Assembly: GCA_034411995.1 (NCBI GenBank)
Contig: DAOUME010000026.1
Location: 868,001-932,000 of the forward strand
Direction: 5' to 3'
DNA length: 64,000 bases
From: JAUVXJ01 sp034411995
GTDB taxonomy: Bacteria > Chloroflexota > Anaerolineae > UBA7937 > B3-Chlor
Of this stretch, positions 1-7,370 are shown in pieces (position 1 is the first letter of the stretch; the number at the start of each line of letters is the position of its first letter). The notes under the pieces are model-generated. The model saw only the letters and a program-made list of their open reading frames with translations, did no database searches and was not told the origin of the DNA. The position numbers and the translations under genes were made by a program.

Positions 1-1
1 G

Positions 2-472
2 GTCGTGGTGGCCTTCGTGAACCAGCTCGGAGCAGCCGCCTCCAGGAACCTGGTAGGATGGTTGTTCGGCGCGGTAGCCGGCACGGTCTTTGCCGTCATC
101 GGTTTCGCGCTGGGCGCCTTCGTGATCAGCCTCGTCGGGCGCGCCGCCTTCAACGCCGATGTCAACTTCGACGAAATGGTGCGGACCCTGGGTCTGGCCT
201 ACGTCTGGCAAGTTGTGGGAGTCATCGGCATCGTGGGTGCGCTGTCACCTGCCCTGGGCTGCCTGACGGCTCCCGCGCTGCTTGTCGCCGCCTTGCTGGG
301 GCTGCTCGCCTGGCTCTTGGCGACCAAGGAAGCACTAGACCTAGAATGGCTTCAGACCATCATCACCGTGATCATCGGTTGGCTGGTGGTCGCGGCCATC
401 ATGGTCGCTGGCGGCATAGTGCTTGGGCTTCTGGGTCTGGGCGCGACAGGGGTGGCAGGACTCCTCGGCTAA
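2..472 (+). CDS. Multi-pass membrane protein, Yip1-like (5' truncated)
   Basis: The frame is open to the left edge of the window, so the N-terminus is missing or starts at GTG 5. The visible 155 residues form about four hydrophobic segments, near residues 17-42, 63-80, 84-105 and 118-150. These are separated by short polar loops and rich in Gly, Ala, Val and Leu. This resembles the C-terminal membrane part of Yip1/YIP1-family bacterial proteins, which have no defined function. No catalytic motif is visible. It faces the next gene convergently. Confidence 0.6.
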   Translation, partial: VVVAFVNQLGAAASRNLVGWLFGAVAGTVFAVIGFALGAFVISLVGRAAFNADVNFDEMVRTLGLAYVWQVVGVIGIVGALSPALGCLTAPALLVAALLGLLAWLLATKEALDLEWLQTIITVIIGWLVVAAIMVAGGIVLGLLGLGATGVAGLLG

Positions 473-554
473 GGCGATAGCAGCGCATCCACAGGCAGGC
501 GCAGGGTTGCCCGGACCCGTCCAGGAACCATGCTACACGACGGAGACGCCTGAC

Positions 555-1592
555 CTACGGCAGCTCGCTGTGCCAGAAGCCGTTGCTGTCAAACAGAACC
601 ACCCAGCTGCCATCCGGGGCCAAAGAGACCTGCTTGAGCTCCTTGTCCTCGTCGTTGAGCTGGGCCAGCGCATCGTCCAGCGGTACTGGCAGCCCGCTGC
701 GTACGAACCCGTTCCTCCCGTAAAGGATGACCCAGCCCCCATCCGGGGCGAAGGCCACGTCCTTGACCTCCTCGTTGCGGTCGTTAAGGTCGGTCAAGGT
801 CTGGTCGGCGTCATGTGGGATCCCCTGAAGCCACAAGCCGTTCCTGCCGTAGAGGATGACCCAACCTCCGTCCGGGGAGAAGGCCACCTCCTTGAGCTCC
901 TCCCCCTGGTCGTTTAGCTCCATCAAGGCATCGTCGGCCTTTTGAGGCAGCCCGCTGCGCCAGAATCCGCTCCCGCCGTAGAGGATTACCCAACCTGAGT
1001 CCGGAGTGAAAGCAATCTGCTTGATCTCCTCGTTGTCATCGTTGAGGCTGCTCAGCGCATCGACGGCCTTCTGCGGTAATCCAGAGCTCGAGTAGCCGTT
1101 CCAGCCGTAGAGGACCACCCAGCCCCCCTGCGGAGTGAACGCCACCCCTCCCAGCTCCTGACCGGCGCTGTTCAGCTCGTCCAATTCTTCCCCCAGGCCT
1201 TCCACAACCGCCGGGGGGCTCGGCGTCGGGGAGGGAGGACTGATCAGCGTCGAGGACGGCAGGGGAGCACCTGTCGGTGTCGACGAGGGCAGCGGGGCAA
1301 CCGTGGGCAGCACGGGAGAGGGAACCAGGGCCGCAGTGGAAGTCAGCTCCTCCCTCGGAAGAGTGGGAGAGGCAACCCCCGCAGCCAGGGTACTCTCCGA
1401 CGAGGGGCTGGCCATGACCACATCGAGTGTCGGTGATGCCCCCATCTGCGAGAAAGGAATCCGCAGCGCGCCGGAGTTGATCAGGGTATTCACCAGCAGA
1501 AAGCCTCCGGTGATGAATCCTGCCAGCACCGAGCCTACGCAGCCCCACATCTCCTTCCCCGCGAGACCTTTGGACCTAGCCTCCTGGCTCAT
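555..1592 (-). CDS. Membrane-anchored protein with five 43-residue repeats
   Basis: ATG at 1592 is preferred because a GGAGAAGG ribosome site precedes it; a TTG further upstream (1616) lacks one. Residues about 17-38 form one transmembrane anchor. A low-complexity linker rich in Ser, Thr and Pro follows (about 45-125). The rest is five tandem repeats of exactly 43 residues built around the core GGWVILYGRNG, then SGLP, then a DDAL..LND helix, and ending in a VAFxPDG strand. The design suggests an extracytoplasmic repeat fold, possibly propeller-like. No enzyme motif is present. A promoter lies just upstream. I do not recognise the family. Confidence 0.75.
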   Translation of the reverse strand: MSQEARSKGLAGKEMWGCVGSVLAGFITGGFLLVNTLINSGALRIPFSQMGASPTLDVVMASPSSESTLAAGVASPTLPREELTSTAALVPSPVLPTVAPLPSSTPTGAPLPSSTLISPPSPTPSPPAVVEGLGEELDELNSAGQELGGVAFTPQGGWVVLYGWNGYSSSGLPQKAVDALSSLNDDNEEIKQIAFTPDSGWVILYGGSGFWRSGLPQKADDALMELNDQGEELKEVAFSPDGGWVILYGRNGLWLQGIPHDADQTLTDLNDRNEEVKDVAFAPDGGWVILYGRNGFVRSGLPVPLDDALAQLNDEDKELKQVSLAPDGSWVVLFDSNGFWHSELP

Positions 1593-1699
1593 GCCCGCCT
1601 TCTCCCTCGTATTCAAACAAGACCCACTCTAACCGCACCCACGTACCACCTGGCGACGCACCGCGCCTCCCGTGGGGCTGACCATCACCGGCCGCCGTG

Positions 1700-1727
1700 A
1701 TTATACACCGCGAATCACAAAGAGCAA
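1700..1727 (-). promoter_or_regulatory. Promoter for the repeat-protein gene
   Basis: On the minus strand TTGCTC (1722-1727) is followed after 16 nt by TATAAT (1700-1705), placing the start of transcription near 1693, about 100 nt before the ATG at 1592. The remainder of the 1593-2057 gap shows nothing I recognise. Confidence 0.5.
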
Positions 1728-2057
1728 GGCCCGCATGGCCGCGCGGTCATGGTGCACAAGCGGCACGGCAGAACCCTGAGTGCGTGTCCCAGGCAGGGAT
1801 GTCGTCGTTGAGGCGATCTGACTGGTGTATACCTGAGGGGGCACCCGTGCGTGCCTCTCCCGGTGGCGACCCTGCGCCCCTCCAACCCGCGGCTATCAGG
1901 TCCCTGATGCTACGTTCTCCGTCTCGCTCGACCTTGCTCCAGGAGCAACTGCACGTCAAACGCCCGTGGCCTCGGGCGGCGCTTGCTTTTGTCGGCACAC
2001 GGGCGTACATTGGAGCGGCCTTGGAGACGACACCATCCTGCTCCATTGGAGATTCGA

Positions 2058-2861
2058 ATGCCAGATGGGGATATCCCGGGGCTACAAACACCAGGCGTCG
2101 AAGAGGAACCCACCTACCTGGAGCTGCACGCCTACAGCGGCGCCACCAAACACATGGGCGGGCTCAATGCCACGAAGGAGCTGGCCAGGCTCTGCGGCAT
2201 AGACGAGCGCTCCTACGTCCTGGAAGTTGGCTGCGGAACGGGAGCCACGGCCCGTTACTTGGCCCAGAAGCTGGGCTGTCGCGTCCTGGGCGTGGACATC
2301 CGCCCCAGCATGGTCGACCAGGCCAGGGACAGGGCGGCTAGAGCGCGCGTCGAGGAAAGGGTGAAGTTCAGGGTGGCAGACGCCACGGACCTGCCCTTCC
2401 AGGGCTCCACCTTCGACGTGGTCCTGGTGGAGTCGGTGACCACCTTCATTGAGGACAAGTCCGCCGCCATCGGCGAGTATGCCCGGGTCCTCAAGCCTGG
2501 AGGCTGCGTGGGGCTCAACGAGGAGATCTGGCACCAGACGCCAGTCCCCGCCGAGATCGTGCAGTACACAGCTTTCACGTGGGACGTCCAGCCCGAGATC
2601 CCCACCCTGGAAGGCTGGGTGGAACTCATCAGAGCCTCCGGTTTGACCGTGGAGCTGGCCAGCCCTCGCAGGTACGGCCCTCTCACCGACGTCAGCGAAC
2701 TCGCCCGCTACGGGTGCCGGGACTTCCTCACCATGCTCGGACGCTCGGCCAGGCTCTACCTCACCAGCCCCGCCTTCAGGAAGTACATGATGGACCGGCG
2801 TCGGCTGCCCAAGGGCATCTGGGACTACCTGGGGTACGCCTTATTCCTGGCCAGGAGATAG
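2058..2861 (+). CDS. Class I SAM-dependent methyltransferase
   Basis: ATG 2058 is chosen because GGAG lies 7 nt upstream; translation could be read further upstream but that part looks non-coding. The protein (267 aa) has the Rossmann SAM-binding motif I VLEVGCGTGAT at residues about 54-64. An acidic residue ends strand 2 (GVDIRPSM), motif II-like ADATDLPF follows, and then LKPGG (motif III). These are the marks of the Methyltransf_11/UbiE-type fold. The substrate cannot be deduced. The C-terminal third (after residue 150) is helical and probably forms the substrate lid. It is monocistronic and converges on the acyl-CoA ligase gene. Confidence 0.85.
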   Translation: MPDGDIPGLQTPGVEEEPTYLELHAYSGATKHMGGLNATKELARLCGIDERSYVLEVGCGTGATARYLAQKLGCRVLGVDIRPSMVDQARDRAARARVEERVKFRVADATDLPFQGSTFDVVLVESVTTFIEDKSAAIGEYARVLKPGGCVGLNEEIWHQTPVPAEIVQYTAFTWDVQPEIPTLEGWVELIRASGLTVELASPRRYGPLTDVSELARYGCRDFLTMLGRSARLYLTSPAFRKYMMDRRRLPKGIWDYLGYALFLARR

Positions 2862-2903
2862 CCCCCGCCCTGACTCGTGGTCCGGGTCAGGCGTCCCCGT
2901 CGA

Positions 2904-4577
2904 CTACGCCCTCTCTTGCCTGGCCAATTCCTCCTCCTGGAGAGCGCGACGCAAGATCTTGCCGATGGCGCTCTTGGGCAGCTCCGGGCGGAACTCCACC
3001 TGGGAAGGGACCTTGTAGTCCACCAGGTTCTCGCGAAAGTAGTCAATCAGTTCTTCCTCGGTGGCCGTCTCCCCCTCCTTGAGGACGGCGTACACTTTGA
3101 TCCTCTCTCCCTTGAAGGGATCGGGAAGGCCGACGCAGATGCCTTCCTTCACCTTGGGATGTGCGTAGATGAGCTCGTCGATCTCCCGGGGAAAGACGTT
3201 GAACCCCCCAATGATGATCAACTCCTTCTTACGATCGGTGATGTAGAAGTAGCCGTCCTCGTCCATGTAGCCGATGTCGCCGGTAAGCAGCCAGCCCTCG
3301 CGCATGGCCGCCGCCGTCTCCTGCGGAAGGTTGTAGTAGCCCATCATCAGAGTAGGGCTCTTGAGCACGATCTCTCCCAGCTCGCCCGGCGGGAGGTCTT
3401 CGCCATCCTCGAGACCTACGATCTTGACCTCCACGTCGGAGAAGGGGATGCCGATGCTGGCCAGCTTGTGCTCCCCCCTGTACGGGTTGGCCATGATCGC
3501 CGTCACCGCCTCGGTGAGGCCGTACCCCTCGATCATCCGGCCGCCGGTCTTGGTTTCGAAGTCATCCTTGATCGCCTGAGTCAGCGGCGCGGCGCCGACG
3601 AATATCCCCTCCAGGCTGCTGAAGTCGAATCGGTCGATGCCCGGCACGTTGCTCAGAGCCACGAACATGGTGGGCACGCCGATGAAGAAGGTGGGCTTGT
3701 ACTTCTCGATGGCCTTGGCCACCTCCTTGGATTGGAAGCGCGGGAGAACGGCGATCTCGCCCCCGGCGAGGATGGGGGCGTTCATGTTGACGCACATCCC
3801 GAAGCCGTGGAAGAAGGGCAGCACGGCCAGCATGCGGTCATGCTCGTCGATGCCGCCCCACACGGCCACCTGGTGGGCGTTGGCTACGATGGCGAAATGA
3901 GACAGCATGATCCCTTTGGCGATCCCCGTGGTTCCGCCGCTGTAGATGAGCACCGCCATCTCCTCCGGATCGACAGCCTGCGGCCTGAACCCGGGCGGGG
4001 GAGCCTGGGCCAGCATGTCCTTCATATTCACGACCGTCACCCCAGGCGGAGGCTCGCCGACACCGCTCCTCTGGCGCCGCTCACGCAGACCCATGACCAG
4101 ACTCATGGGGAAGGGCATAAAATCGGCCAGGCCGGTGTATATGATCCGCCGGAGAGGGCTCTCATGCGACAGTTCCACCGCCTTCGGAAGGAACATGGGG
4201 ATGGTCACCACGGACTCCGTGCCCGAGTCCTGAAAGTGAAAGGACAGCTCGCGGGTGGAGTACAGGGGGTTGAGGGGCACGACCACCGCCCCCGCCTTCA
4301 GCAGACCATAGTAGGCGATCACGAACTGCGGCGAGTTGGGCAGGAGCAGCGCCACCCGATCACCCTTCCGCACGCCCAGTTCCGCGAGCCCCGCAGCGAA
4401 GCGGTCGGAGAACTCTTTCATCTCTCCGTAGGAAATCGGCTTCCCGAAGAACCTGGTACAGGTTCCCTGGGGGAACTTCGCCGCCGTGTCCTCCAGCAGT
4501 TGATAGAGCGGGACGTGGCGGTATTCGATGTGAGGGGGGACCCCCTCGTCATAGTGGCTCAGCCAGCGCTTCTCCAT
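2904..4577 (-). CDS. Long-chain acyl-CoA synthetase / AMP-dependent CoA ligase
   Basis: The 557-residue protein has full-length ANL-superfamily architecture. It shows the phosphate-binding loop YSGGTTGIAKG, the adenine motif EGYGLTEA, the ribose-binding LLTGDIGYMDEDGY, the hinge DRKKELIIIGGFN, and a C-terminal PKSAIGKILRR with the catalytic lysine. These activate a carboxylic acid to its CoA thioester via an acyl-adenylate. Overall similarity is to FadD-type ligases, but chain length cannot be read from sequence. AAGGAG sits 8 nt before the ATG. It is the last gene of a minus-strand set that begins with two 2-hydroxyacyl-CoA dehydratase subunits, 63 bp downstream of the second. It may supply the CoA ester substrate of that enzyme. 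Confidence 0.9.
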   Translation of the reverse strand: MEKRWLSHYDEGVPPHIEYRHVPLYQLLEDTAAKFPQGTCTRFFGKPISYGEMKEFSDRFAAGLAELGVRKGDRVALLLPNSPQFVIAYYGLLKAGAVVVPLNPLYSTRELSFHFQDSGTESVVTIPMFLPKAVELSHESPLRRIIYTGLADFMPFPMSLVMGLRERRQRSGVGEPPPGVTVVNMKDMLAQAPPPGFRPQAVDPEEMAVLIYSGGTTGIAKGIMLSHFAIVANAHQVAVWGGIDEHDRMLAVLPFFHGFGMCVNMNAPILAGGEIAVLPRFQSKEVAKAIEKYKPTFFIGVPTMFVALSNVPGIDRFDFSSLEGIFVGAAPLTQAIKDDFETKTGGRMIEGYGLTEAVTAIMANPYRGEHKLASIGIPFSDVEVKIVGLEDGEDLPPGELGEIVLKSPTLMMGYYNLPQETAAAMREGWLLTGDIGYMDEDGYFYITDRKKELIIIGGFNVFPREIDELIYAHPKVKEGICVGLPDPFKGERIKVYAVLKEGETATEEELIDYFRENLVDYKVPSQVEFRPELPKSAIGKILRRALQEEELARQERA

Positions 4578-4640
4578 ACTTCATCTCCTTTCGAATACAG
4601 CCACCCGTCACCCGGACGGTGATGGTTCCTCCTGAAGCCT

Positions 4641-5966
4641 CTACACCCCGATCATCTCCATGAAGGCCTCTAGCCGGTTCGCTGCCTGCTCTTCCGAGAA
4701 GACCCGCGGGTCGTTGTGGTCAGCCTCCAGCAGAAGTGCCGGGACGCCGGCCTCCTGGATCAGCTTGTCTCGCTGGCCCATCTGGCCCACCGAATACGGC
4801 TTGCAGGATCGGTCCGAGTGCAGGATCGCGCCGTCCAGGTGGTACTCCTCCACCAAACGCTGCATGGTGGCCAGCTTGTGCCCGGTGCCCCTGTTCAGGA
4901 TGGGATAGATGTAGGTGCGAGCCATAGACTCCATCGGGCGCGTGGGATCGATCAGGTGATGGAGTTCGCCCCAGGCGTTGGTGTAGGTCGAGGCGACGAT
5001 CACCACGCCCCGCCGCCCCAGGAACTCGCCCAGCCAGCGCATGCGATACCAGATGGGCAGGTTGTCCCAGAGCAGGCGCTTCCGCTCCTCCTTGACCGCA
5101 CCTACCCCGGCACTGATCCGTTCGTCCACTTCCCGTAGCATAGCCGCGTAGAAGTCGACCGTGGCCGGAACGCCGCGCATCTCCACGATGGGGCCCATGT
5201 GGATGAACTGATCGAAGACAGAGATGGGCGCGGGGCGCTCTCGGCAGCGCTCCAGGATCGCCATCCACAGCTCGGCCGCCGTCTTGCTCAGGCGGGCGAC
5301 TTCCGTCAGCTTGCGGGCATCCAGCGACCTGCCAGCCACCCGCTCCGCGATGGGAATCGCTTCCTCTAGTTCGCGCTGGACGAATTCGAGAGCGTGATCG
5401 CTGACCTCGTCGTAGACGAAGGGGGTGTCGATCAGGATCAGCGGGACCCCGAAGTGATGCGCCAGTACCCGGTACCAGTAGAGCACGGTCTGGCAGATGT
5501 TGGTACAGGCCAGCAGCAGGTCTGGCCGGGGGAGCCTGCCCATAGGCGTCTTTCCGGAGAGCACCGCCCCAATGTCCGTGCGCGCGTACGAACAGATGTC
5601 GCGGGAATAGCCAGCGGCCTCCGCCTGCGAGGCGATCTCCTCCACGACGCGCACGGTGCCACAGATGGCGGCGTGATTCTCCGGATAGAGCACGTAGTAG
5701 CCCAGGGCCACCAGGAACTCCACCGGTGCTCCAGACGTGACCCAGGCGACCTTGTGGCGCAGGTTGGCGTACCTCCCTTTGAGGTAGTGTTCTCCGATCA
5801 GCTCTTTGGTCCTGGAAGAGATATCCAGGGGTCGGGCCAGCACCTCACTCTTCCACCGACCGCCGCTGCGCGCCCTGCGCTCGCCCTCCCAGCGCGCCCA
5901 CCGCAGAGCCGACCGGCCCAGCACGTCCACGTTCAGATGATACCGGAGCGTGCTTCCCACACTCAT
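4641..5966 (-). CDS. 2-Hydroxyacyl-CoA dehydratase / benzoyl-CoA reductase family subunit (larger)
   Basis: The 441-aa protein belongs to the HGD-D family, whose members carry a [4Fe-4S] cluster and catalyse radical dehydration of 2-hydroxyacyl-CoA or reduction of benzoyl-CoA. Candidate cluster cysteines lie in AAICGTVR, RDICSYAR, LLACTNICQT and DRSCKPYS. The C-terminus has the family-typical LLLEADHNDPR and RLEAFMEM. Its ATG overlaps the stop of the upstream partner (ATGA at 5963-5966), so the two subunits are translationally coupled, as expected for a heterodimer. No ATP-dependent activator (HgdC/FldI type) is visible in the window. The substrate is unknown. Confidence 0.88.
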   Translation of the reverse strand: MSVGSTLRYHLNVDVLGRSALRWARWEGERRARSGGRWKSEVLARPLDISSRTKELIGEHYLKGRYANLRHKVAWVTSGAPVEFLVALGYYVLYPENHAAICGTVRVVEEIASQAEAAGYSRDICSYARTDIGAVLSGKTPMGRLPRPDLLLACTNICQTVLYWYRVLAHHFGVPLILIDTPFVYDEVSDHALEFVQRELEEAIPIAERVAGRSLDARKLTEVARLSKTAAELWMAILERCRERPAPISVFDQFIHMGPIVEMRGVPATVDFYAAMLREVDERISAGVGAVKEERKRLLWDNLPIWYRMRWLGEFLGRRGVVIVASTYTNAWGELHHLIDPTRPMESMARTYIYPILNRGTGHKLATMQRLVEEYHLDGAILHSDRSCKPYSVGQMGQRDKLIQEAGVPALLLEADHNDPRVFSEEQAANRLEAFMEMIGV

Positions 5967-7087
5967 TGGATCATCTCCAGGAAGGCTTCCAAACGGGTAA
6001 CCACCCCGGAAGGTAGGGGATCATTGATATCCACCTCCACCATCAGCGACGGGACTCCCAGCCCCTCCAGTTCCGCGCATAAGATGGGCAGGTCGAACAA
6101 CTCGGGCTCGCAGAACTTGACGTTGCAGAAGACCACTCCCCTGGCCCCCGACGTCTCCAGGAGCTTCTCCAGGTGCGCCGCTCGCTCCGCGATGGGGCTA
6201 CCACGGGTGGGATCTGGCGGGGCGTTCAAGAGGCGCTCTGCCAGGCGGTGAAAGGGCTCCTCGCTGCTGCCAGGACCATACAGTCGGCGGCCGCAACACG
6301 CCAGGTCGTCCGCCACCACCCAGCCGCCGATGCCCTCTAAAGCCTCCAGAAGCTCCACCGGCTCGGGTACGATGCCGGAGAGGATGAGGGGGATACGCCC
6401 TCTCTCGCCAGAGGAGCGATCCATCGCGGGCGACTCCGCCGGCGCGGAAGAGTGAACCTTCTCTCCCTGCAACGTTTGGCGCCCCAACTCGGTGAACTCC
6501 TCGGCAGGCAGGTACTCGCGGGCGCGAATGAGTCGGTAGAAGTCTTGGTCGGATAGAGCCATCCTCACACGTTCCTTGTGGAGCGCCGCCAGGACCTGAT
6601 CGGCCTCCTCGTCTCGCTCGATGCAGACCCGGAGTCTCTCCTCGGAAGGAGCGCGGCCGCTGATCGACTCCAGGCGACGGTGCAGGGAACGGAATTCGTC
6701 CGCCAGGAAATCGACGTCGCTCTGTCGCCGTCCCCGCGGAAGATAGATGGGAAGAACAGGAAACCGGGTGGGGATCAGGTCGATCAGGATGCTGCCCAGT
6801 CCCTGCAACGAGTCGCAGGCGTGAGGGACCACGACGAGATCAGCGACGTCTAGGCCTCCCGACAGGAGAAAGGACAGCCCGTTGCGGACGATGGAGCAGA
6901 CGTTCGGCTGGAGGTGTGCCGCCCCGCGGCTGGTGTCCACCTTGGGCGGGCCCCAGACCTCCACCGGAAGCACGTTGAAGGCGCGCAGCAGGGCGCGGGG
7001 GTAGTGGATGGGAAACACGGCGGCGACGGAGCCCCCTCGCCCCTTGAAGGATTCGATAGCGTCTGAGCGACGTGGAACGGCGGCCAT
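5963..7087 (-). CDS. 2-Hydroxyacyl-CoA dehydratase family subunit (smaller)
   Basis: This 374-aa HGD-D family protein is the first gene of the operon. Candidate [4Fe-4S] ligands are the cysteines in QPNVCSIV, VPHACDSL, DLACCGRR and VFCNVKFCEPE. It ends with the family signature VEVDINDP and RLEAFLEM. It is about 65 residues shorter than its partner and the two overlap by 4 nt. The start at ATG 7087 has only a weak, distant ribosome site. A TATAAT promoter lies about 80 nt upstream. Together with the larger subunit and the CoA ligase it looks like a small catabolic module for a 2-hydroxy or aromatic acid. Confidence 0.85.
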   Translation of the reverse strand: MAAVPRRSDAIESFKGRGGSVAAVFPIHYPRALLRAFNVLPVEVWGPPKVDTSRGAAHLQPNVCSIVRNGLSFLLSGGLDVADLVVVPHACDSLQGLGSILIDLIPTRFPVLPIYLPRGRRQSDVDFLADEFRSLHRRLESISGRAPSEERLRVCIERDEEADQVLAALHKERVRMALSDQDFYRLIRAREYLPAEEFTELGRQTLQGEKVHSSAPAESPAMDRSSGERGRIPLILSGIVPEPVELLEALEGIGGWVVADDLACCGRRLYGPGSSEEPFHRLAERLLNAPPDPTRGSPIAERAAHLEKLLETSGARGVVFCNVKFCEPELFDLPILCAELEGLGVPSLMVEVDINDPLPSGVVTRLEAFLEMIQ

Positions 7088-7168
7088 GATCTCGACCGAT
7101 CAGCTCCCCGCTGAAAATGAGGTTCGTTGGGTCCTGGGGCCTCCTGCCCTCTTCCTCTCCGTGCGCGC

Positions 7169-7197
7169 ATTATACCACCACGGCGGGAGATCGTCCA
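7169..7197 (-). promoter_or_regulatory. Promoter of the dehydratase/CoA-ligase operon
   Basis: On the minus strand TGGACG (7192-7197), 17 nt spacer, TATAAT (7169-7174). Transcription would start near 7162, about 75 nt before ATG 7087. It is divergent from the mrfA promoter in the same 283-bp gap. Confidence 0.6.
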
Positions 7198-7306
7198 GTC
7201 CGGTTGAGCCGAAGCACGCACGGTCGAGAGGTCGCCATGGTCAGCAGTTATGCCGGTCGCTGGTCAACCGGCGCGGGGCGGCCACCACTCGTCGCGTCCC
7301 TCAGTC

Positions 7307-7335
7307 TTGACTGGCGACCGGACTCATGCTATAGT
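7307..7335 (+). promoter_or_regulatory. Promoter of the mrfA-like gene
   Basis: TTGACT (7307-7312), 17 nt spacer, TATAGT (7330-7335). The predicted transcript starts near 7342, 29 nt before the ATG at 7371. No SOS-type (LexA) box was recognised around it. Confidence 0.65.
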
Positions 7336-7370
7336 GAACATCAGTTCTATTCCTCCACGAAAGGCCAACG

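Noticed and set aside
555..1190. Regular 129-nt DNA periodicity as a CRISPR-like array
   Set aside because: The period is far longer than CRISPR repeats plus spacers and is explained by the 43-residue protein repeats.
2877..4622. 581-codon open frame on the plus strand opposite the acyl-CoA ligase
   Set aside because: It is the antisense of a clear ANL-family gene; its translation has no family features. GC-rich DNA gives such long shadow frames.
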